From Aplectana chamaeleonis (taxonomy: Eukaryota; Nematoda; Chromadorea; Rhabditida; Cosmocercidae), in NCBI GenBank assembly GCA_029168955.1, contig JAPDOI010000038.1, forward strand, positions 2,569,001 through 2,633,000: 64,000 nt of DNA. The letters run 5' to 3'. The notes under the pieces are model-generated. The model searched no databases. It saw only the letters and a list, made by a program, of their open reading frames with translations, and was not told the origin of the DNA. The position numbers were made by a program, and so were the translations under genes. The number at the start of each line of letters is the position of its first letter. Position 1 is the first letter of the stretch. Shown piece after piece: positions 11,739 through 23,700 of the stretch.

Positions 11739-14700
11739 ATGGCACCGAGGAAAAGAGTGGCCGTAATTGGAGCAGGGGCTTCCGGTCTTCCGTCTATTAG
11801 GTAGGCATCATTTTTGGATTTTTGGATTTTTTGCTCTTGTATAAATTGTTTAAACTCTTCTTATGTCTTTCCACAGTCCGTTCATTACTACCGTCAATTA
11901 AAGGCAGAGTTCTCGATAAAATCGGTTGTTGTGCTATCCTCATGGAATGGTAGATCTGGCCATCACAAAAGTGAAAACAAGTAAAAAGTTGGAGAAAAAA
12001 TGCTCAGGAACAAATTATTGCTTGGTATTCTTCCGCCATCAACTATCGAGTTTTTCTATAAATGCCTGCTTTGTCAACTTTTATTCTGATTTTAATTAAT
12101 CTATGAGCACTTCTAAAGACTACAGACTATTCTAGGAGCAAAATAAAAGGTGCATAAACATTCATTAAAGAAAATCGCGTTAATTAGTGGGGCTGGCCGA
12201 CACCTGTAATTAGCAGTTACAGACGATTATAAATTGCCGTCGGCACAAAATTCTCACGGTAAACAAAATTGATTATAACCAATTGCTAAAGGGTAGGGTT
12301 AAAAGAAATGAAGAGCGGTGTTTTACATTCACACACCGTCTTTCTGAAGAGGTAAGCGGCTGAAGCTCCAAACAGCCTAGGAAGTAGGGAAGCAACTTCA
12401 CCGGTGATGAAGATATAACGATATCGGGCCCAAAACATGGAAAACTCTGAACTGCGTCTCGACACGCTTTGCGGCCGCACGCTTCCGAGTCAGAAGAGCT
12501 TCCAGCGCCGCAGCCGCCGATCTCTAGGTGGGTTTCAGAAACTGGATGCTAAGAGAAATTGGAGAAAATTGTATAAAAAAGCCACATCGAGTCGGCTTTG
12601 GCGCTGGAAACCCGACCGACTCGAGCGCGTGCGGCTGCAAAGCGTGTCGAGACGCAATTGCGGACCAGAATTTGGCCCAGAGAAGCACAGTACAACTTGT
12701 TTTGTCAGCTTTTTCCAGAAATTTTCCGGGTTCTTTCACTTATTTTTATTTTTGTGATGACCAAATCTACATTCTCATGAAGGGAACTCAAAAATCATTT
12801 TTATCGTGAACCGCGCCCTTAAAGAGTGGTCTAGTTTCGCAAAACGTATACATCTACCGACGAAGCAGAAGCGGCCGATTGATGACCAAAAGGCATGAAA
12901 CTCCATGCCACCGGCTCGCCACCGGTTGATCATGAGCGGTCGAATTGCAATGAGGTTGGTGCACCGCTTCTGCTTCAACCGACCGCTTCTGCTTCGTCAG
13001 TAGATGCATGGTTAGGTCCGTGGCTTGTTTCCTCTAGAAAAAAAAAACCATCAAATGGAAATCGCGGCTGGCGCAGCGGTTTAAATCTCACCAGGTAATT
13101 ACCAGTCAGCCGCCAGTGAGATTTTAACCGCGGTTTGAATTCAAATGTTTTTTCTTGAGGAAACAAGCCACGGACCTAACCATATATATATCTGTTTTGG
13201 TAAAGTAGACTATATTTACTCGTGATGGTACAGGCCATAAAACGGCGAAATTCACTTGGTTCCTACGCGTGCTGGTGCTGAGCAGAGGTTAGAGACAGGA
13301 GGGAGAGGCGTCGCGCGCGCCGCTCGCGCCTCGAATGATGTGAATTACGACGTTTTATAGAGGGTAACTTGTCAGCATATGTATACTACGGCAAGTCTTG
13401 TGATCGATACGATATGTTCTTCCTCAAAATTTCAGGCACGCGCTTCTCTACAACCTTGATGTGACATGCTTCGAAGCTTCGTCATATGTCGGAGGGCTGT
13501 GGAGATACAGAGAAGAGGAAACTTCGTGTTAGTCTCTCCATGACATATTGTACTTTGGAAATTCTTATTACGGAGACTGTTTCTTGAGAAATATGAACTA
13601 CTGCAGGCCGCCAAGCTTACCGTTGTAATTTTCCATCTACTAGACTTTGTAATCTCGAGCGGACTCGGTACACTTTTGGGTTGGACGATCCACTCTGATA
13701 AAAAAAAGGTTTTTCGTGCAGCTACAGGCTCGTGATTTGAGTTTTGTTTCTGAAGACATAACCAGATGCCTAGAGCAAAACACAAGTTTAACGATTCTGG
13801 GTGGACCGTCTAATCCGAGTACCTCGGATTCAGCTCAGGTAACAGAAACGGAGAACTGTTCCCAAATTCCATTTATTTAACTAAAACAGTCAGTTGGCTG
13901 CTGCTTCGAGGACGTTTATACACAGAAATCGTATCGAAAGCGTCTCCACAGGACCGTCTAGTTAATTCTTCTCTTATGTAGAATCTTGAAGCTAGCATTG
14001 GCACCTCCAGCGTAACACTGAAATGAAGAAAGTGTAATTCTTCCTGCGATGAGTGTAGCTCATCTTATTCTTATAAGACTTTTACCTTTTCTTTGCCACC
14101 GAAGCCGAATGAAGCCTTGTCTTTCGACATGTCCAGGTTTCCCACGTACTCATTGCCCTTCTCATCCACTATGATGATTGGAGCAGAGTTACCAACATGC
14201 ACCACTTCCCAACCTCCACCGGCGCCTGATCCTTTGGTCATCCATTGGTATTCCAGACCCATCTGGAAAGAAAGAAGACTTCTTCCTGATAGTATCTTCG
14301 ATCTTCGAAGTTAAACTAGTCTAACATTGCTGGCGTCCGGCACTGTCAGCATCTGCATGGAGCCGATCTCCGGACCACTGTTTTCCTGGTTGTTCGCACC
14401 AAAGTGTGCCATAATCTGAAATCTTCTGCTTCAGGTATAACCTCAGTCATGATGGTTCAACGTTGGTAGTACCTTGTTTGCAGGACTTGGGTATGCACGT
14501 CCGAACACTGGCTCACCATGCTTGTACCATAAGGCCACATACTGGTTCATCGGTCCAGTCTCCGTCTTCAGAGGACGGTTGTCTGCCTGAAAAAATTTCA
14601 AATTAGGAGAATTGGTTGATGCGCGAAAGGTCAACCCAGCCCTATTGGCAAATACCAAAGCTAACGTTTTGATAAGATGAGTGAAACTCCTCTACCTCTT

Positions 14701-17700
14701 CATCCAGCCCTTAATTCTCAGTCTGGCATTTGTGAATAAAGTAGTACGGGACCAAAATTATTATAAAGCTCAACCCCTCCCCTTTCGACCTTCGTAAACA
14801 ATGTTCATGCTACCAAAGGGGTATGGTATACTTTTGCGACACACGGTCGCGTCGCTCTGCACAGCGACAGCGACCGCCTGTCACTCAGCTCCCGCCCTTC
14901 AAACCTGTGGCTGTCGCAGTGCACTGCACAGGAATGTAGGTATGGAGCTTCGCGAAGGAAAAAGCACGCCCACGCCGATCACTTTTTCCGCAGGGCTACC
15001 GTAACCATTCTTGAACAAAACATGATAACGAATGTAAACACACGCTCATAACATGCGGGGTATAAAAGAGCGGAGGAGCGGTATGCATTCATTCACACAC
15101 CGCTCTCCTCGAGAAGCCACTGGGAAGTGGCTGGTGAGGTCGAAATTGTGCAAACATGTTTGTTGGCTATTAAGATGTGCTCATAACCATGCTGACACTT
15201 GGAAAAATTTTAAAGGAGGGTTACGGTAGCCCTGCGGAAAAAATGATCGGCATGAGCGTGCTTGTCGCGAAGGATGGCTCATTCTCGTCACGGTTCTTTA
15301 AATTTCCAAGTTTTTACTTCGATTTTGTCAAATCTTCACGGCCGGTGGTGCTGTTTACCCACATCCTAGTCCAGGCAGGTCCTCAACTGCTGACCCTTAG
15401 AGAAAAACGGTGTGTGAATGAAGACACACCGCTCTACACTTCTTTTATAACCCTACTCTTTATCAAATGGTTATCAACAATTTTGTTAACGAGAGCCATC
15501 CTTCCAGAAGCTCCATACCTACATTCGCTGCGCAGAGACAGCGACAGTGGCGGCGACGGACTTCGATACATTTGCGGTATGTCAGCTCTCCGCGACACGT
15601 CGCTGGGACAGTAGGGTCAATGGTATTGATTGTCGCTGTCATGAGCGGCAGCCATCAAATTTAGCACAAATCGTGGTGGGACCAGCATCGGAGCAATGGC
15701 GCTGCCTGTCGTAGGAACAGTTGTCGCGTGTCCATCGCACCGACTTGTCGCGGAGGGCTAACATTCTGCAAGTGTGCCGATGCCTGTCGTTGCCACTGCC
15801 GCTGTCGCTGTACAGTGCCCTGCAACAGCGGCAGATTTGAAAGGCGGGGGCGGTCGCCGTCGCTGTGCCGAGTGACGCGACCGTGTGTAGCAAAGTATAC
15901 TATTGGCCTAACTATCCCTACGACGACCGATGCCGCTGCTCCGATGTGGGTCCCGCTGCAATTTCTGCTTGACTGCATGCCCGTCGTTCATGACAGCGAC
16001 AAAAACCCCTAATTGATAAAAGATAAGTTTGAAAAGAAGCGGAGAGCGGTGTTAATTCACGCACCGTCCTCCTGATCCTGAATGCCCGGCCCCTAATTAA
16101 TTTAAAGCCACGGGGGGGGGTTGTGGACTGAAAAAGACTTCTAATACGTGACGGTGTTGTCTTCCCAAGGTCCTCGCCAGAGTTGGCCGATCGGCCGAGT
16201 CCCACTTGGTCGATACGCACCTGCTGCCACTGCTCTCGGATTAGAGATGTTCGGCAATTGCCGCTTGGCGGCTGTTTATGAACGAATTTTGTTGATTGTC
16301 GTTTGCTATTTTCCCCCTCACTTCAGGGATCGTATTCGCCATCAACCCACCGGGGAGTCGAAGGGTAGATGAGGTGAGTTTTCAGTACAAAATGCGCGCT
16401 CCACGGCCACCTCTCGCCTCCCTTGGCTTCCCTCGCGACCGCCGGAATTTTTCGAATCGCATAGCTGAAGAATGGTCGCTTCGCGATGGAATCTTTATCT
16501 TTTCGCAGTGATATCGATACGTAACACAGCTTACATTTCCATCTTACTTGGTGTAAGATGGGTTGATCTGCTCTTCTGCCGCGCGCGGTATCATCCCTTT
16601 CGCTTCCCTTCGACTTCCCTCGGCGGGTTGTTGGCGAATACGACGCCTGGACAAAACGACTGCAGGCATTGTACTAATTCAAGTATGCGACCTGAGTCTT
16701 CTCGAATCAAACCCTCAAACTTATATAGTGCTTGCGGCAGATTTCCAGAATACGTGTACAACGGGTAACAACGCCCTCACCGGTACAACGTTCGTCGGGA
16801 AGTTGTCGCCGTACTTCATATCGCCCCACACGTCGTCGTAGATCTTAATTCCAGTAGGCGGTGGGCGGAGATTTCGGAACACGCCCATCATCTCCTGAGC
16901 TGGTCCACCCTCCACTTTTTCCGACTGTTTGTTGTAGCCCACTAGTCCAACTTCGGTGTTAAGATCGAGATAGCCGAGTCGCTGCTGGCCATCCTTACAC
17001 GGCATCAGAATGGGTGTCGATTGGCCACATCGGACCAGCTCACGATGAGCCTCACCAGCTAGACGGGTCTTGATCGGCAGCCACTCATACCTTCAAATCA
17101 TGCAGTCAGTGTGATTCAGTTTAGAACTAAGCAGTGCACATACCAGTATCCGAGCGAGTTGAAGTCGCCTTTATAGGTCAGGATCTGAATTTGACCACCA
17201 AGGTCTTTGGCACCGGTCAGTTCCGTCTTGTTGAACGGGAAGGAACACTCCACACCTCCATTGTTATTCCAGGCTCGACCATGAATTGGCTTTCCGTGTT
17301 TGTACCATAGCGCAACGTACATATTCTGCTGCCCCGGCACTCGGACCGGATTGTCGGGAAACGGCGCACCAATGGGCTGAAACTTCTGCAAGTTAGCACA
17401 TTGATCAGAGGGAAGCAGAGAAGCCTTCTGACCTGAAAGGCCCAAGTGTCTTCTTTGGCAGGCATTGAAGCTGAGGAGTAGTCGGATGGACTGTTCCGAC
17501 CTACTCATCTTCTGGGCTTATATACATCTCAGGAATGAAGTTATCGGTGCACCTTATATATGCAAATGATGAACTTGACTGTAGACTGTCAGGTGATAAC
17601 GATGAATTCATATCAGTGTTCTCACTGTCGCACAGAGAAGGCTAATGATCGTTCGCGGTCGACAACCCGTGGCCGTATTCATGAAGGCGCGGGCGCAGGA

Positions 17701-20700
17701 AGGGGGCGTAAACCTCTCATTTCCGGCTTATGGCAACCACTTTTGTGCCTACCCTGTCGAGATTTCAATCGTGGCGGCTCCTCTTCGCCACATGTGAGAG
17801 CAGAGACAGGCACGAGTAGCTGCCCTCAGATACGGAGAGGAGATCGCCGGGTAGGAGGCTGCTGTTTCTCATTTCCACTGTTAATGAAATCCGGCGGACA
17901 TAGCATACTCGACCCCAATTATGCGGGTTGACAGGCAAAGCGCGCGCTGCCTGCTAGGGAGATGGTGATCATTATGTGAAACATAAGATCGACGCAGCAG
18001 TCAGCCGCAACTTTCTCCATCCACCCGCTATATGTCTAGAAACCCTCCCATACCTCCGCCAGGTAGTTGGGAACCTTCCTGCCTGCCTACTGTGTACCCA
18101 GGAACGTGCAACATCGAAAACTCGTCCAACGCCGGATTGACTTTGGACCTTCCCGGAAGGCTTCCAGTCTTCATGTATGCAGCCACCGGTAATCAGTCAC
18201 AGGAGCCGGTGATTCGAATGTGAAAACAGACCAGGACCAATAAAGGTAACATAGAAGCGGGACACTTAAATTTTCCTTCGAGAGATAGGGATTCCTGCTA
18301 GAGCGTGATCTCGATGTGGGTGCAGAATTTTAATTCAATCGTCACCTTAATTACGTCAGTGTTCAGAACGCCGGCAGGGACGAAACTCGAATTCAATTCC
18401 TTAGAGGAATAAGAGAACTTGGACAGAACCACAACTTATCCGTAGCACTAAATATCAAGAACTCTGTAGATGATCAGTCGCGGAAATAATGTAGAGTCGC
18501 GGTGCCCTTTAGACTGATTCGCGCTCTTGCAGTACGACTCTCGATCAATTACTAGTTCATAACCAGCTTCAGTCATTGACTGTCTGGTTGTTGGCTACAG
18601 ATTGTCCTTGCACTTCTCTGGCACTGCTGTGAGGCGTTTTTGCTTTTATAGATGCTATCCCATACATGACTCCTGCTAGAAAGCTTGTTGAGACGCTTTT
18701 CTTCCGCAAGCGGCAGTCGTGAGCAGCATCATTTACAGCTGTGTGTCCGAGTAGTTTGGCTGGCAATAATCTGGAACCCTGCTGAATCTCACGCACTCGT
18801 AATCCTACTTCGCCAGAGAGCCGCAGTCTGCATCTAGGTAAATACAGGGTGCTTCGGGTGGAACCGAAGCTGTCCCGAACAAACCCTCACTGCGTTTTAA
18901 CAACTGTTTATGAACGATGTCGCGGGATGAAGGCGAAAGTTTCATATTTACAAAACCACTACTAGCAGAGCGGCGGCCCGGCGGAACACAACTGCGACTG
19001 TGTGAGTACGTCGGGGTTGAATTAGTTCCGCAGTGAGGGTCAGATCCAGAGTAAATGAGCTAGTCCGTTTACTTGGGCCTTTCAAGGTCAGTAATCTCAC
19101 GTCCATTTGGGCAGCATTCTAGACCATAGGACTGTTCTAACTACTTCGGGATTACCTTTAAAACCAGCACACACGCTCGCGAACGCATCTGAGATAACAC
19201 GTTCATAGAATCGTATGGCTCAGAACACAACGCCTACACATTTTGAAGCGCCGAAAACAACGCTTAATGCCGCTACACGAGTAAGAAGTTGACCCCGCCC
19301 TGGGTCTGCCCGCCCCTGTATTTGCCGTTCTCCTCCGAAACAGGTTGGCTGCGCCTCTCCCACCGTCGTCGATGTGTGTGGTTCACTTGTTGTACTTATT
19401 AAACCACCCACAAACGTCGCCGATGGTTTGAATGGACCAGCACCCTTATTTTGGAGGAGAACAGCAAATACAGGGAGTGGGCAGATACAGGGCGAGGCAA
19501 CTTCTAACTCGTGTTGCGGCATTCTGGGTCGTTTTTGGCGCTTCGAAATGCGTAGGCGTTGTGTTCTGAGCAGCACCATTCTATTTCCGTAGTTATCTCA
19601 GACACGTTCACGCGCGTGTATGCTGCCTTTGAATACAAGAGTGCGCGTGTACCAACTGAAAATTTCCCTATTTGAACATCGCCAAGACAGCATACCTTGT
19701 AAGCTGAAATATGTCGAGTAGTAAAATATATATATACTAGTGACCCTTCGGGTCCCTAGCCCGTGGCAGCCACGTTATTTGAAAGCGCGTGCCCCCTGGC
19801 AGTAATAGTTAGGGTTAGTTTCCGTTGAAGAAAAAGCTTCAGGCAACGTTAAGTAACGAAAAGTCTGCTTGAAAATGAAATCGTACCTACTGTGCTTCTC
19901 TGGGCCAAATTCCGGTCCGCAATTGCGCCTCGATACGCATTGCGGACGCGCGCTTTCGAGTCAAAAGAGTTTCCAGCGCCGCAGCCGCCGATCTGTTGAC
20001 TCTAGGTGGGTTTTAGAAACTGGAAAGTGAACAAAATTGGAGAAAACTATATAAAAAAGCCATGTCGAGTCCGCATTGGCGCTGGAAACTCGACTGACTC
20101 CAGCGCGTGTGGCCGCAAAGCGTGTCGAGACGCAATTGCGGACCGGAGTTTGGCCCAGGTAAGCACAGTATTGTAATACGAAGAAAAAGGTTGAAGGTAA
20201 CAATACCACTTTACAACAAAAGGAAGAACGTCTGTATACATAACGGCACCGCCAAACGATGGGTCGGCTTCACAGGTTACACTCAATAGTATTCGTTGGC
20301 TTGGGCCGGCTTGGCCAACCCCCTTCCACCATGTGCAGTGTTCGTTTGGCTTCGCAAAACGGAGGGCCGGCTTCGCCGACTCCATTCCATCAAGTGCAGT
20401 GTTCGTTTGGCTTCGCCAAACGAAGGGCCGGCTTCGCCCACCCCCTTCCCTCATCAGCAGTATTCGTTTGGCTTCGCCAAACAAAGGGCCAGTTTCGCCG
20501 ACCCCCTTCCATCATGTGCAGTGTTCGTTTGGCTTCGCCAAACGAAGGGCCGGCTTCGCCGACCCCCTTCCATCATGTGCAGTCTTCGTTTGGCTTCGCC
20601 GAACGAAGGGCCGGCTTCGCCGACCCCCTTCCCTCATGACCAGTATTCGTTTGGCTTCGCCAAACGAAGGGCCAGTTTCGCCGACCCCCCTCCATCATGG

Positions 20701-23700
20701 GCAGTGTTCGTTTGGCTTGGCCAAACGGAGGGCCGGCTTCGCCGACTCCCTTCCATCAGGTGCAGTATTCGTTTGGCTTCGCCAAACAAAGGGCCAGTTT
20801 CGCCGACCCCCTTCCATCATTCGCAGTATTCGTTTGGCTTCGCAAACAAAAGGCCGGCTTCGCCGGCCCCCCTCCATCATGTTCAATGTTCGTTTGGCTT
20901 CGCCAAACGAAGGGCCGGCTTCGCCGACTCCCTTCCATCAGGTGCAGTGTTCGTTTGGCTTCGCCAAACGAAGGGCCAGTTTCGCCGACCCCCTTCCATC
21001 ATGACCAGTATTCGTTTGGCTTCGCCAAACGGAGGGCCAGTTTCGCCGACCCCCTTCCATCATGTGCGGTGTTCGTTAGGCTCCGCCAAACGAAGGGCCA
21101 GTTTCGCCGACCCCCCTCCATCATGTGCGGTGTTCGTTAGGCTGCGCCAAACGAAGGGCCAGTTTCGCCGACCCCCCTCCATCATGGGCAGTATTCGTTT
21201 GGCTTCACCAAACGAAGGGCCAGTTTCGCCGACCCCCCTCCATCAGGTGCAGTATTCGTTTGGCTTTGCCAAACGAAGGGCCAGTTTCGCCGACCCCCCT
21301 CCATCATGGGCAGTGTTCGTTTGACTTGGCCAAACGGAGGGCCGGCTCCGCCGACCCCTTCCATCAGGTGCAGTGTTCGTTTGGCTTCGCCAAACGAAGG
21401 GCCAGTTTCGCCGACCCCCTTCCATCATTTGCAGTATTCGTTTGGCTTCGCCAAACGCATAGCCAGTTTCGCCGACCCCCCTCCATCATGTTCAGTGTTC
21501 GTTTGGCTTCGCCAAACGATGGGCGGGCTTTGCCGGCCACCCTCAATGTAGTATTCGTTTGGCTTCGCCGAACGAAGGGCCGGCTTCGCCGACCCCCCTC
21601 CATCATGGGCAGTGTTCGTTTGGCTTGGCCAAACGGAGGGCCGGCTTCGCCGACTCCCTTCCATCATGTGCGGTGTTCGTTAGGCTCCGCCAAACGAGGG
21701 GCCAGTTTCGCCGACCCCCCTCCATCATGGGCAGTATTCGTTTGGCTTCACCAAACGAAGGGCCAGTTTCGCCGACCCCCCTCCATCATGGGCAGTGTTC
21801 GTTTGGCTTCGCCAAACGAAGGGCCAGTTTCGCCGACCCCCCTCCATCATGGGCAGTGTTCGATTGGCTTGGCCAAACGGAGGGCCGGCTTCGCCGACTC
21901 CCTTCCATCAGGTGCAGTGTTCGTTTGGCTTCGCCAAACGAAGGGCCAGTTTCGCCGACCCCCTTCCATCATGAGCAGTGTTCGTTTGGCTTCGCAAACA
22001 AAAGGCTGGCTTCGCCGGCCCCCCTCCATCATGTTCAATGTTCGTTTGGCTTCGCCAAACGAAGGGCCGGCTTCGCCGACCCCCCTCCATCATGTGTCGC
22101 GATGCGCTTGTTTTACTACCGCGGGTCATCCCCGGGAGCGTGGGTAACCTTCCGTCCCCCGCGTGGCGGTCGCGGCGCTGCCACCGCGCCGCCATGTCCC
22201 GCCCCCGTGAACGTGCAGTCTTGCAGTCTCACCTCTGCTGCCAGTCGAGTCGGTGGCAGGCGGTGGCTAGTCCGCCGCGCAGTGATACCGGCGCGGGGCG
22301 GTTTTGCTCTGCGTCGGTTGAGCGCCGATGCCGACCGTCGTCAGTGGACGGCGAACGCACGGGGTATGGGAGCCGGACGAGGGATACTCACGTTACAGTG
22401 AGTCCTTGAGGGTCTTTCTTCTACTACGCGGGAGTTCAAATAATACACGAGCGATTAGGTTCTAATTAGGACAGTTCATCCCGACTCCTTTACCAACTAA
22501 TCTCATGCCGGTTCTAATACGCATCGATACGTTATACCGTTGTTCTTCTCCGTTATTGAGTTGGTTATATTTCTGTACCGGTTATTCCTATCGCCCACTT
22601 ACATTGATTATCTCACCTTATGCCTTGTTATGAATACCGGATAAAGGGATGAGTGAACAGAGTCTACCGTGCTTTGCCGGTTCTAACCGAGAGTATCGAT
22701 TATGATGTGTGATTATTGATTGACTATATATATTGTTGTGCCCACGTATCAATACGCGTAAAGTGAACGGTGCAACCGGGGCCAGGGAGTCCCCAATGCC
22801 AGTGTCAGGAACCAGAACCACCTTTGCAGATCGCGCCAACTCCCTAGGCAAGTTGGTCATGGGGTCATGCCCGGTTTGCCGCTAGAGAGATTGTGGGATC
22901 AATACGCCAAAGACCCATGACTAGGTAGCCCCTCCATCGTGTGCAGTGTTCGTTTGGCTTCGCCAAACAAAGGGCCGGCTTCGCCGACCCCCCTCCATCA
23001 TGAGCAGTGTTCATTTGGCTTCGCCAAACGCAGGGCCCGCTTCGCTGACCCCCTTCCAACATGTGCAGTGTTAGTTTGGCTCCGCCAAACGCAGAGCCAG
23101 CTTCGCCGACCCCCTTCCAACATGTGCAGTGTTAGTTTGGCTTCGCCAAACGAAGGGCCAGTTTCGCCGACCCCCTTTCATCGTGGGCAGTGTTCGTTTG
23201 GCTTCGCCAAACGAAGGGCCCGCTTCGCTGACCCCCCTCCATCATGAGCAGTGTTCATTTGGCTTCGTCAAACGCAGCGCCCGCTTCGCTGACCCCCTTC
23301 CAACATGTGCAGTGTTAGTTTGGCTTCGCCAAACGCAGAGCCAGCTTCGCCGACCCCCTTCCATCATATGCAGTCTTCGTTTGGCTTCGCCAAAAGAAGG
23401 GCCAGTTTCGCCGACCCCCCTCCATCGTGTGCAGTGTTCGTTTGGCTTCGCCAAACAAAGGGCCGGCTTCGCCGACCCCCCTCCATCATGAGCAGTGTTC
23501 ATTTGGCTTCGCCAAACGCAGGGCCCGCTTCGCTGACCCCCTTCCATCATGTGCAGTGTTCATTTGGCTTCGTCAAACGCAGCGCCCGCTTCGCCGACCC
23601 CCTTCCATCATGAGCAAGCTTCGTTTGGCTTCGCCAAACGCAGGGCCAGCTTCGCCAACCCCCTCCCATCATGAGCAGTATTAGTTTGGCTTCGCCAAAT

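Noticed and set aside
14801..16372. Several ORFs in intron 3 of the nested gene
   Set aside because: They follow inverted repeat fragments and overlap on both strands.
16721..17005. A separate gene starting at the ATG at 17005
   Set aside because: This ATG is internal to exon 3 of the nested gene, whose phase-consistent model extends upstream.
20296..22401. Long ORFs (up to 342 codons) with repeating [19 protein letters not shown] peptides
   Set aside because: They arise because a 61 bp satellite unit lacks stops in several frames; the period is not a multiple of three and all frames and both strands are open.
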